Below are positions 56,502 through 64,000 of a DNA stretch of 64,000 bases, in pieces. The first letter of the stretch is position 1. Each line of letters starts with the position of its first letter. Where the stretch lies: positions 1 to 64,000 of the forward strand of contig DATDHU010000081.1 in assembly GCA_036521415.1 (NCBI GenBank), in the 5' to 3' direction. Under the pieces are notes generated by a model. It searched no databases. It saw nothing but the letters and a program-made list of their open reading frames with translations, and had not been told where the DNA came from. The translations under genes were made by a program, and so were the position numbers. The stretch comes from DASXMT01 sp036521415 (lineage in GTDB: Bacteria > Actinomycetota > Acidimicrobiia > Acidimicrobiales > RAAP-2).

Positions 56502-57383
56502 GTGAACAAAGTGAGGGATGGGGCCCCCCCTTCTGACCGACCGTTGGTCACGGCGCCGACCGGCGACCAGCAGCCACCCGGCTCACCTCAGGTACCACGG
56601 AGCAAGTGGCGACCTCGACGAATGCTGGGTGGTGCTCTCGTCTTGGTCCTCGTCGTGGCCGTCGCCACCCTCTTCGTGCTGGACGCACACCTCTCCCAGC
56701 GACCGGCGGTCAGCTCGAAGGACGTCAACAGCACCGTCAACCAGAAGGTGAAGGCAGCGATCTCCCAGCTACAGTCGCAACCACCGGCGGCAGCCAAGGT
56801 GTACAAGGCCACCAGGGCTGGGTTGGTGGTCATCGACTCGCAGGTTGCGCCCGGCACCGAGGACCTTGGTACTGGCATCGTCGTCGATGCCCAAGGCGAG
56901 ATCCTCACCGCCCTCCATGTCGTCCAGGGCGGCGCGAACATCGTGGTCACCTTCGCCGATGGGACCGCCTCGGCGGCCTCCATCACCTCCTCGGACCCGG
57001 CCCATGACATCGCGGTCCTGACCCCGAGCCAGCTGCCGTCGGTGGTCGTGCCCGAGGTGTTGGGCGGCAGCGCACAGATCGGTGACGAGGCCTTGGTCCT
57101 CGGGAACCCGCTCGGTCTCGACGCCTCGCTCTCCGAAGGGGTCATCTCCGGGCTCGACCGGTCGTTCCCGCTAGCCAACGGGAACACCGTCTCGGGGATG
57201 ATCCAATTCGACGCAGCCGTCAACCCGGGGAGCTCCGGCGGCCCGTTGCTCAACGTACAAGGTCAGGTGATGGGTATCGTGACAGGTCTGGCCAATCCTG
57301 CGAGCACCGACGACTTTGCCGGCATCGGCTTCGCCGTGCCCATAGCCACCGCCAGCCGAGCTGCTGGTGCGCCGGCCAAATGA
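56502..57383 (+). CDS. HtrA-like membrane-anchored serine protease without PDZ
   Basis: A 293-aa trypsin-like protease. A cytoplasmic tail with basic residues (SKWRPRRM) and one membrane helix (about 40-62) lead to an outside protease domain with the triad H in TALHVV, D in PAHDIAVL and S in VNPGSSGGPL. LGTGIVVDAQGEILTALHVV and ALVLGNPLGLDASLSEGVISG are typical of the HtrA/DegP group; no PDZ domain follows, so regulation differs from DegP. GTG 56502 or 56511 are possible starts. Its stop overlaps the moxR start by 4 bp (ATGA), so the protease belongs to the MoxR operon. Confidence 0.88.
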   Translation: MNKVRDGAPPSDRPLVTAPTGDQQPPGSPQVPRSKWRPRRMLGGALVLVLVVAVATLFVLDAHLSQRPAVSSKDVNSTVNQKVKAAISQLQSQPPAAAKVYKATRAGLVVIDSQVAPGTEDLGTGIVVDAQGEILTALHVVQGGANIVVTFADGTASAASITSSDPAHDIAVLTPSQLPSVVVPEVLGGSAQIGDEALVLGNPLGLDASLSEGVISGLDRSFPLANGNTVSGMIQFDAAVNPGSSGGPLLNVQGQVMGIVTGLANPASTDDFAGIGFAVPIATASRAAGAPAK

Positions 57384-58378
57384 GCGCCCTGGAGAGGGAC
57401 CGGACCGACGAGTCGCGGGCTTCGATCGAACAGGTCTTGTACCACGTCAAGCGCGTGATCGTCGGGCAGGACATCCTGCTCGAGAGGATGGTGGTCGCCC
57501 TGGTGGCGGGGGGCCATCTGCTGGTGGAGGGTGTGCCCGGACTGGCCAAGACGCTCGCCGTTCGGACCTTCGCCGACGCGCTGGGCATCGAGTTCCAGCG
57601 CGTACAGTTCACGCCCGACCTCGTGCCGGCGGACATCGTGGGCACCAGGATCTACAACCAGAAGCTCGGCGAGTTCGAGGTCTCGCTCGGGCCGATCTTC
57701 GCCAACCTGATCCTGGCCGACGAGATCAATCGGGCGCCGGCCAAGGTACAAAGTGCGCTCCTCGAGGCAATGCAGGAGCGCCAGGTCACCATCGGCCGCG
57801 ATACCCACCGCCTGCCGGACCCGTTTCTGGTCATGGCCACCCAGAATCCCATCGAGTCGGACGGGACCTACCCACTCCCGGAGGCACAGGTCGACCGGTT
57901 CATGCTGAAGGTGTTCGTGGACTACCCGGCGGCCACCGAGGAGTTCGTCATCGTCGAGCGAATGCTCGCCGGCCTCGACACGGTGAGCGAGGTGATGGAC
58001 GCTCAACAGCTCCGGGTCCTTCAGCGAGAGGTCCTGACGGTGTTCGTGGACCCCGCCCTCATCGACTACGCAGTCCGGGTGTCGACGGCCACGAGGAACC
58101 TCTCATCGGTCGGCCTGCCGGACGTGGCCCGCTACGTGACATATGGCGTCAGCCCCCGGGCCTCGATCAACTTGGTCGTCGCGGCCCGAGCACTGGCGCT
58201 GGTCCGAGGCCGGCAATACGTGCTGCCCGAGGATCTCCGCACGATCGCACCGGACGTCCTCCGGCACCGCCTCGTCTTGTCCTACGAGGCCCTGGGCGAC
58301 GACGTGAGCGCCGACGAGGTCGTCGATGCGGTCTTGGAGAGAATCCCGGTCCCCGATGTCGTACTCCGGAACACCTGA
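57380..58378 (+). CDS. MoxR-family AAA+ ATPase
   Basis: A 332-aa AAA+ chaperone of the MoxR group. Walker A is GVPGLAKT, Walker B LILADEINRAP, sensor 1 MATQNPIE with the pattern GTYPLPEAQVDRFMLK that marks the family, and an arginine-rich lid with VRVSTATRNL and GVSPRASINLVVAARALAL. MoxR proteins cooperate with VWA proteins to mature or assemble enzymes and envelope components; here DUF58 and two VWA genes follow. The 4-bp overlap with the protease and the close next gene show one operon. Confidence 0.94.
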   Translation: MSALERDRTDESRASIEQVLYHVKRVIVGQDILLERMVVALVAGGHLLVEGVPGLAKTLAVRTFADALGIEFQRVQFTPDLVPADIVGTRIYNQKLGEFEVSLGPIFANLILADEINRAPAKVQSALLEAMQERQVTIGRDTHRLPDPFLVMATQNPIESDGTYPLPEAQVDRFMLKVFVDYPAATEEFVIVERMLAGLDTVSEVMDAQQLRVLQREVLTVFVDPALIDYAVRVSTATRNLSSVGLPDVARYVTYGVSPRASINLVVAARALALVRGRQYVLPEDLRTIAPDVLRHRLVLSYEALGDDVSADEVVDAVLERIPVPDVVLRNT

Positions 58379-58392
58379 GCCGGGCCCGGGCA

Positions 58393-59286
58393 ATGGTGGA
58401 CACCACCTCCCCCTTGACGCCGGAAAGGGTTCTGCACCGCCTCGAGTGGCAGGTCATCCGGCGCCTCGAGGGGCGTCTGCAAGGCGACTACCGCACCGTG
58501 TTGCGTGGGCAGGGTACGGACTTTCGCAACCTGCGCCCCTACGAGTGGGGCGATGACGTCCGCTATGTCGACTGGAACGTCACGGCGCGGATGGACGAGC
58601 TGTTCGTACGGGAGTTCATGGAGGACCGCGAGCTCACCGCCTGGCTGCTGCTCGACCGCTCTCGATCGATGACGTTCGGGACGGCCGAGCGGACCAAGGA
58701 ACGAGTGCTGGTTGAGTTCGCAGCCACGCTCTGCCAACTGCTCGTTCGGGGCGGCAGCTGGGTCGGCGCCATCGTCTACGACGGCGCCAACCTGTGGACG
58801 ATCCCACCCCGACAGGGCAGGAACCAGGTGCTCACGCTGGTGCGCGAGCTCCTTTCGCCAGTACACGGGGGCTCTGCCACCGACCTCAACCGGCTGCTCG
58901 ACGCGGCAAACCGGCTGGCTCGCCGACGATCCCTCGTGGTACTGGTTTCCGACTTCATCAGCGAACCCGGCTGGGAGCGACCGTTGCTGCGCCTCGCCGC
59001 CCGGCATGAGGTGGTGGCCGTCCGCCTGGTGGATCCCCGCGAGTACGAGCTTCCCGACGCCGGTCTGTTGTACGTACAAGACGCAGAGACCGGCGAGCAG
59101 CTACTCGTCGATTCAAGCCATCCCGAGCTCCGTCGCCGCCTGTTGGCCGCGGCACACGAACAGGACGATGCCATCCGTCATACGGCAGCACGGGCCCGGG
59201 TCGACCTCAACACGGTGTCGACCGACGACGATCTCGTCACGGCCTTCGTCCGCATGGCCGGGGCAGCGAGAGGACGCCCCCGGTGA
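58393..59286 (+). CDS. DUF58 protein
   Basis: A 297-aa DUF58 protein, the usual partner of MoxR. The signature is NLRPYEWGDDVRYVDWNVTARMDELFVREFMEDRE, followed by a VWA-like domain with AWLLLDRSRSMTFG (metal-binding DxSxS variant: DRSRS) and VVLVSDFISEPGWE. A soluble protein; it probably works as the adaptor between MoxR and the membrane VWA proteins. ATG 58393 starts 14 bp after moxR. Its stop overlaps the next gene by 4 bp (GTGA). Confidence 0.92.
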   Translation: MVDTTSPLTPERVLHRLEWQVIRRLEGRLQGDYRTVLRGQGTDFRNLRPYEWGDDVRYVDWNVTARMDELFVREFMEDRELTAWLLLDRSRSMTFGTAERTKERVLVEFAATLCQLLVRGGSWVGAIVYDGANLWTIPPRQGRNQVLTLVRELLSPVHGGSATDLNRLLDAANRLARRRSLVVLVSDFISEPGWERPLLRLAARHEVVAVRLVDPREYELPDAGLLYVQDAETGEQLLVDSSHPELRRRLLAAAHEQDDAIRHTAARARVDLNTVSTDDDLVTAFVRMAGAARGRPR

Positions 59287-60272
59287 CCTTTCAATGGCCG
59301 GCGATGCTGCTCTTTCTCCTCCTGATCCCAGGAGTGGTGGCTGCCTATGTGTCGTGGCAGCGACGGCGGAGGGAACGAGCAGCCGGCCTCGCCGCCCAGG
59401 GGCTCGTCACCACCGAGACCGGTCGCCCCCGGAGCTGGCGCAGGCACCTGCAGTTCGCCCTCTTCACGACGGCCCTGGCACTCCTGGTCATCGCCGTCGC
59501 TCGGCCCATGACAACCATCCCCACGCTGCAGCATCGAGCCACGGTCATCCTCACCCTCGACGTGTCGAACAGCATGGCCGCCACCGACGTCAAGCCTTCT
59601 CGTATCGCCGCGGCCAAGACTGCCGCCAACGCGTTCGTCCGTCAGCAGCCGGCGGGGGTCCGGATGGGGGTGGTGGCATTCGGCCAACGCTCGGTGGTCG
59701 TGCAGCAACCCACCTTCTCCCACGGAGATGTGCTCCAGGCCATCGACCATCTCTCGTTGGGCGGTGGAACGTCGTTGGCCCAGGGCATCCTGACCTCGCT
59801 CGATGCCATCGCCGGGAAGACCTTGAGGATCAACCAGAAGGACCTAGGCAGCGACGCCAGCCAGGTCCACATCGGCTACTACGGAGGGGCGACGATCGTG
59901 CTCTTCTCGGATGGGGAGAACACGGACCAGACCAGTCCGGAGTCGATGGCGCGGTTGACATCGGTCGCCGGGGTCCGCATCCAGACCGTCGGCGTCGGCA
60001 CCGCGGCCGGTACAACGGTGCACATCCAGGGATTCACGGTCGCCACCGCGTTGGACAGCCAAACGCTCCGATCGGTCGCAAAGGTCACGAGCGGCTCGTA
60101 CCACCAAGCCGGCAATGCCGAGGGGCTCCGGACGATCTCGAACACGATCGACCCGCATCTCACCTTCGTGCGTTCCCACACCGAGGTCACGGCCATCTTC
60201 GCAGCTGCGGCTGCCGCGCTCTTGGTGCTCGGGGCCCTGATCTCGCTCCTGCGATCCGGACGAGTGCTGTGA
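59283..60272 (+). CDS. VWA-domain membrane protein (BatA-like)
   Basis: A 329-aa protein: one membrane helix at the very start, a short loop, a second helix (about 57-75), then a VWA domain with an intact MIDAS DVSNS (TLDVSNSMAATDVKPSR), GGGTSLAQGI and VLFSDGENT, and a last helix near the end (about 302-322). The topology is that of BatA proteins in MoxR operons. GTG 59283 overlaps the DUF58 stop. A paralogue follows one base after its stop codon. Confidence 0.9.
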   Translation: MTFQWPAMLLFLLLIPGVVAAYVSWQRRRRERAAGLAAQGLVTTETGRPRSWRRHLQFALFTTALALLVIAVARPMTTIPTLQHRATVILTLDVSNSMAATDVKPSRIAAAKTAANAFVRQQPAGVRMGVVAFGQRSVVVQQPTFSHGDVLQAIDHLSLGGGTSLAQGILTSLDAIAGKTLRINQKDLGSDASQVHIGYYGGATIVLFSDGENTDQTSPESMARLTSVAGVRIQTVGVGTAAGTTVHIQGFTVATALDSQTLRSVAKVTSGSYHQAGNAEGLRTISNTIDPHLTFVRSHTEVTAIFAAAAAALLVLGALISLLRSGRVL

Positions 60273-60273
60273 G

Positions 60274-61401
60274 GTGAGCTTCACCTGGCCGTTCGCTCTC
60301 TTCTTCGGACTGTCTGTTCCTCTAGTCTTGGGCGCCTACCTCCTGGCCATGCGCCGCCGCCGCAGGCAAGCGGTCGCCTACTCGAGCCTCGCCCTCTTGC
60401 GCACCGCGGTCCCCCGCCGTTCGCGCTGGACTCGCCACCTACCCTTGGCCCTGCTGGTGGCCAGCCTGGCCCTTCTTACCTTGGCCTCTGCTCGGCCCCA
60501 GATCACCTCGGAAGTCCCGCTCGGAGGGACGTCGATCATCCTCGCCCTCGACGAGTCGGGTTCGATGTGCTCCACCGATGTGAAGCCGAACCGGTTGGGC
60601 GCGGCGCAAATGGCAGCTCATGACTTCGTCGACGCTGAGCCTGCCGGGGTGCGCATTGGGGTGGTCCTCTTCTCCGGGTTCGCCGAGCTCGCCGTCCCAC
60701 CCACGAGCGAGCACGACACCCTCAACCACGCCATCGACAACCTCAGCGCTGGCGGAGGCACCGCCATCGGCGCCGCCATCTTGAAGTCGCTCGACGCCAT
60801 CGCCCAGGTAGACCCCAGAGTCCAGCCGGTCGGGAACGCCCAGACGAACGCCGACACGGGCCCTGCGGCTGCCAGCGGCCAGGGCGGTTCAGGGGGAACT
60901 GCCGGTGGTGGTTCCGCGGCGCCCAGGCCGGGGGTCGGCGGCTACGTGCCAGACGTCATCGTCTTGTTGACCGACGGCTCCAACACGCAGGGGATCTCGC
61001 CGCAGTCCGCCGTCCCCTACGCCGTGTCCCGGCGGGTCCGCATTTTCACGATCGGCCTGGGCACGTCGCAGCCTGCTCCACTGATATGCAGCCCAGGCCA
61101 GCACGGCGGGAACAGCGGCTTCGGGTTCGCCTACGGCGGGGGAGGCGGTCCTGGTATCGGAGGAGGGCCTTCACCTCTGGTGGCCGATCTGCCCACACTG
61201 CAGGAGGTGTCCCAGCGCACCGGCGGCGCCAGTTTCAAGGCCCAGGACGCCTCGGGGCTCAACAAGGTGTTCGCCACCCTGCCGAGGCACATCGTCGTCC
61301 AAAAGGAACGCCACGAGGTCACGGTGGCGTTCGCCGCCATCGGTGCGCTCCTGGCCCTTGCCGCCTTCGCCGCCTCGATCCGGTGGAGTGCCTACCCCTA
61401 G
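60274..61401 (+). CDS. VWA-domain membrane protein (BatB-like paralogue)
   Basis: A 375-aa paralogue of the preceding gene with the same two N-terminal helices, VWA domain with MIDAS DESGS (ALDESGSMCSTDVKPNR), GGGTAIGAAIL and VLLTDGSNT, and a C-terminal helix. It differs by two Gly-rich loops: an insertion after the MIDAS helix (SGQGGSGGTAGGGSAA) and another near the end (FAYGGGGGPGIGGGP). Last gene of the protease-moxR-DUF58-batA-batB operon. The glycine loops may be flexible linkers; no enzymatic motif is seen. Confidence 0.9.
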   Translation: MSFTWPFALFFGLSVPLVLGAYLLAMRRRRRQAVAYSSLALLRTAVPRRSRWTRHLPLALLVASLALLTLASARPQITSEVPLGGTSIILALDESGSMCSTDVKPNRLGAAQMAAHDFVDAEPAGVRIGVVLFSGFAELAVPPTSEHDTLNHAIDNLSAGGGTAIGAAILKSLDAIAQVDPRVQPVGNAQTNADTGPAAASGQGGSGGTAGGGSAAPRPGVGGYVPDVIVLLTDGSNTQGISPQSAVPYAVSRRVRIFTIGLGTSQPAPLICSPGQHGGNSGFGFAYGGGGGPGIGGGPSPLVADLPTLQEVSQRTGGASFKAQDASGLNKVFATLPRHIVVQKERHEVTVAFAAIGALLALAAFAASIRWSAYP

Positions 61402-61503
61402 GTGTTCTGCCCGATCGCTCCCACCGAGAGAGCGGCGACCAGACACCTTCATCTTGTGGGTGGGCACAGAGCACTGCTTGGGACCGCTCGATACGCTCCC
61501 GGG

Positions 61504-62130
61504 GTGGCTTCAAACACAAGGACCCGCTACGCCAATTGTGACGGTCTGGACATTGCCTACCAGGTGCTCGGCGAGGGTCCGGTCGACCTGCTTCTGTACA
61601 CGGGAGGAACCGTCCCGATCGACTGCATGGACGAGGAGCCGTCACTGGCCCGCTTCCAGCGTCGACTGGCCTCGTTCAGTCGGATCGTCCGTTTCGATCG
61701 GCGGGGGGTGGGGCTGTCGGACCGGGGCTCGGCTTCGACTCCCCCCACCACCGAACAGTGGGTCGACGATGCCATCGCCGTGCTTGACGCCGTCGATTCC
61801 GAGAGAGCGGCCGTCTTCGCTCCGTTCCTCGATTCCCCAGAGGGTCTGGTGCTGGCGGCCACCCATCCTGAGCGTGTGCGCAGTCTGGTGGTCGTGAACG
61901 GCGGAGCTCGCTTCAAATGGGCACCCGACTATCCCTACGGCGTGCCCCAACGTGACGTCGACACCTTGATTCGGTTGGGTGCCGAGCCCGACGCCGTCGA
62001 GCAGGGCTACGACACCCTGGCCGGTGTCGCCCCCAGCGTCGTCGGTGATCCGGCCTTCCGCACCTGGTGGGATCGGGCCTCGTTGCCGGATCGAGCGTCG
62101 AGTTCGTGGATCGTGGGCAACATGAATTGA
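61504..62130 (+). pseudogene. Truncated alpha/beta hydrolase
   Basis: The frame begins GTG (61504) NTRTRYANCDGLDIAYQVLGEG and has the features of the hydrolase domain found in some adenylate-cyclase-linked or stand-alone hydrolases: FDRRGVGLSDRG, AVLDAVDSERAAVFAPFLDSPEGLVLAATHPERVRSLVVVNG. It stops at 62130 after 208 residues, before the acid/histidine half of the fold (normal length about 280-300). The expected serine of the elbow is also altered (FAPFLDSPEG). The sequence after the stop has a different character, so the gene is most likely cut by an insertion or deletion. Confidence 0.65.
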
Positions 62131-62201
62131 AAGGCGTGCCCGGACCCTGGCGTCTCTTTGCCGTGGACGGCTAATCGCCGATTTGCCTTCATGTGGGGCG
62201 A

Positions 62202-63311
62202 CTACACCGACACGGCGGTCGTCAGCGACCGTTGTTGGGTCGCCAAGGCAACGATCTCGAGCATGTTCTTTGGCTCGATACCTGGCTTGATTGGCAAGTA
62301 GGTGATCTCGCCGGCCACCAGGTCCGAATAGACATCCTGTCGGAGCCGTGCAAGTGTCGCCTGAGACGAATTCTTCAACTTGGCCTGAAGGGTGGCGGTG
62401 GTGATTCCAGCTGCGCTCGCCAACGCGACGATGGTGTTTATCCCCGCGCTCGACTTGCTGCCATTGGTTGCGAAGAACACCAGACCCACAAGCACTGCCA
62501 CGCTCAATCCAAACATGACCATCTGGACCCCGAAGGTACGTACCGCGTATTGAATTCCGCGTCTGCTTTTCAGGATGGCATAGGGCTTGACGAGGGTTGA
62601 CGGATCTTGGCCTAGCACCAACAATTCGTACCAACGTCGGATCTGAAGGTAGAGCTGTGGGCAGGCGTCGGGCCGTGATCTCCAGTCTGCATCGGATGCA
62701 ACCTCGTGCCACGCCGAGAGGGAGCCTCCAATCGCCGGCGCCGTGTACATCGTGAAGTAGGCAGCAAGTCGGCCGATCCCTCGAGAAAGCTCGGTGCAGC
62801 GTTGGGCACCAAGCATGGATGACCAACTCGTTGGTGACCCTTCTTCGGCGCGCGGATCCAGGGCCCAGTAGCTTTCCGACAGGCCACGGCCCAGGAGGTA
62901 CGCGTTCGCCTGGCTATCCGATTTCGACGTAAGCGTGTCCTGGATGTGCGCATCGAACTCGAAGATCTTCGCCGCCAGATCGTCCCATCTCGAAGGCCTC
63001 CCCTCGGTATCGCCCGTGGCCGACGGCAGGGCTCCGCCGAGTGACGCGATCTCTCCCGAGTAGCTACCCCCAGACTGATCCGTATCGACGGCGAATCGCA
63101 CCGCAAGTGCCGACATGACAACTTGGGCTTCAGTACGAAGGTCTTCGCCCCGCCGCTCATTGCGGAGCGGGAGAAAGTGGTCCCCGCCGGTGGCGGGCAC
63201 ACCGATCTCAGGTCGCGGTGCGTCGGGCCGGTTGCGACCTCTGACTTCGGCCACATACCACCCAAGGCGGAGAGCGCTGATCACGTCGTCGCTGTCTGCA
63301 GGTGAGGGCAT
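62202..63311 (-). CDS. Two-TM membrane protein of unknown family, SLATT-like
   Basis: A 369-aa protein I cannot assign. Residues 1-250 are soluble and mixed alpha/beta, with no motif I recognise. About 265-320 contain two hydrophobic helices (VQMVMFGLSVAVLVGLVFF and INTIVALASAAGITTATLQ) separated by a short loop, followed by a helical tail with many polar residues. The layout (cytoplasmic domain, paired helices, helical tail) resembles SLATT/SMODS-associated 2TM effectors and related pore-type proteins. The gene is divergent from a papain-like protease with 217 bp between. ATG 63311 has AAGGAG close upstream. Base composition is lower in GC than the left part of the window. Confidence 0.6.
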   Translation of the reverse strand: MPSPADSDDVISALRLGWYVAEVRGRNRPDAPRPEIGVPATGGDHFLPLRNERRGEDLRTEAQVVMSALAVRFAVDTDQSGGSYSGEIASLGGALPSATGDTEGRPSRWDDLAAKIFEFDAHIQDTLTSKSDSQANAYLLGRGLSESYWALDPRAEEGSPTSWSSMLGAQRCTELSRGIGRLAAYFTMYTAPAIGGSLSAWHEVASDADWRSRPDACPQLYLQIRRWYELLVLGQDPSTLVKPYAILKSRRGIQYAVRTFGVQMVMFGLSVAVLVGLVFFATNGSKSSAGINTIVALASAAGITTATLQAKLKNSSQATLARLRQDVYSDLVAGEITYLPIKPGIEPKNMLEIVALATQQRSLTTAVSV

Positions 63312-63528
63312 GATCTCCTTCAGTCCCACGGAATTCGTCGGAGCCGCCTGGGCTTACCGCCCTCCGGGGCGCCATTCTCCGTGACGCCATGGAAAGCGTA
63401 TGCACACCTGATGCGCATCGTGGCTGATCGGGTCAGCCGCGACCTCGACGCAAGGCGTGAAGACAGCGGCACGGCTACCCCGCAAATTCCACAAGCGGAC
63501 GTGACAAACCGGGAGTACATTCTGATAC

Positions 63529-64000
63529 ATGCCCACCGAGCGCAAGATCAAGAAGTATGGGTGGATCCCGCAGCTCCCGGACCTTCGGGACGCCCAGCTT
63601 CAAATAGAAGCCGTGACCGCACTGCCGAGTTCGGTTGACCTGAGTTCTTCGGCGAACATGCCCCCTGTGTACGACCAGGGCCAACTTGGCAGCTGCACCG
63701 GGAACGCCATCTCGGGTGCGGTCGACTTCGAGAATCATAAACTGGATGGCACCTTTGCAACCCCAAGTCGCCTCTGGGTGTACTACCAGGAGCGAGTGAT
63801 CGAGGGTACGGTCGCGCAAGACGCGGGCGGGCAGATTCGTGATGGCATCAAGGCCGTGGCACAGCTCGGAATCTGTCCGGAGACCGACTGGCCGTACGAC
63901 ATTGCCACGTTCGCGCAGACGCCTCCGCAAAAGGACTACACCGACGCCCTCAAGGACAAAGTCGTCAGCTACCAAGCGGTCACTCAGGAACTGTTCGCGC
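63529..64000 (+). CDS. C1 (papain-like) cysteine protease, 5' part
   Basis: The frame starts at ATG 63529 and stays open to the end of the window (157 residues seen), so the C-terminal half with the catalytic His/Asn is outside. The nucleophile is C56 in VYDQGQLGSCTGNAISGAVDF, the classical Gln-x6-Cys oxyanion/active-site segment of C1 peptidases, followed by SRLWVYYQERVIEGTVAQDAGGQIRDGIKAVAQLG, which is also a family pattern. The N-terminus has no signal peptide or propeptide (KKYGWIPQLPDLRD leads directly into the mature domain), suggesting a cytoplasmic enzyme. Divergent from the 2TM protein. Confidence 0.88.
   Translation, partial: MPTERKIKKYGWIPQLPDLRDAQLQIEAVTALPSSVDLSSSANMPPVYDQGQLGSCTGNAISGAVDFENHKLDGTFATPSRLWVYYQERVIEGTVAQDAGGQIRDGIKAVAQLGICPETDWPYDIATFAQTPPQKDYTDALKDKVVSYQAVTQELFA

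Noticed and set aside
63475..63975. Minus-strand open frame at the right edge
   Set aside because: It is antisense to the papain-like protease, whose active-site segment is unmistakable on the plus strand.

Overview
This 64 kb window is GC-rich, densely coding chromosomal DNA from an actinobacterium. Several marker genes support that: two WhiB regulators, CrgA, a PknB/PbpA/PstP/FHA cell-envelope cluster, paired ArsA-like ATPases divergent from a WhiB (the M. tuberculosis whiB4 arrangement), an F420-type (Ddn-like) oxidoreductase and a GlnR-like orphan regulator beside two glutamine synthetases. The six-part repeat proteins and paired DUF929 proteins suggest the class Acidimicrobiia. That class-level placement is an inference from gene content, not something the sequence proves.

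Layout. 0-3 kb: nitrogen assimilation (end of a type II glutamine synthetase, a type I GlnA2-like synthetase, a GlnR-like regulator). 3-7 kb: RidA, an unusual fused [2Fe-2S]/molybdenum-hydroxylase-like protein, and an Fe-S assembly pair (A-type carrier and Mrp). 7-9.6 kb: three hydrolases on the minus strand. 9.7-12.3 kb: an oxidative-folding module, two DUF929 thioredoxin-like proteins flanking a VKOR. 12.3-16.4 kb: whiB, two ArsA-like ATPases, a lone receiver domain and a CorC-like protein, ending at tRNA-Pro. 16.6-22.2 kb: accessory DNA with two gene remnants fused tail to tail, a quinone-reductase-like enzyme and two convergent repeat proteins carrying different cell-wall hydrolase domains. 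22.3-28.7 kb: an aldo/keto reductase and a phosphate/polyphosphate group (ppk, universal stress protein, Pho84-like symporter, pyrophosphatase).

28.9-38.7 kb: after tRNA-Ala lies a patchwork of small regulators and enzymes (broken SnoaL, HxlR with PNPOx/RibD, epimerase, PGA hydrolase, Ddn, ArsR/SRPBCC, methyltransferase, arylsulfatase). 38.9-42.8 kb: a DNA methyltransferase directly followed by a nuclease-like protein, then ComF and a thioesterase. 42.9-51.2 kb: thiolase, crgA, trpG/pabA and the minus-strand fhaA-fhaB-pstP-pbpA-pknB operon that links peptidoglycan synthesis to Ser/Thr phosphorylation, bounded by tRNA-Leu. 51.3-56.2 kb: a TetR regulator and a DUF35/thiolase/thiolase operon resembling side-chain aldolase systems, closed by a second WhiB. 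56.5-61.4 kb: a tightly overlapping operon of HtrA-like protease, MoxR, DUF58 and two VWA membrane proteins. 61.5-64 kb: a truncated hydrolase abuts a different segment that holds a two-TM protein divergent from a papain-like protease running off the window.

The most notable candidates for new biology are the methyltransferase/nuclease pair, the 2TM/papain pair at the right edge, the fused Mo-hydroxylase-like protein, the DUF929-VKOR-DUF929 module, and the duplicated repeat proteins with a conserved leader of about 100 bp.
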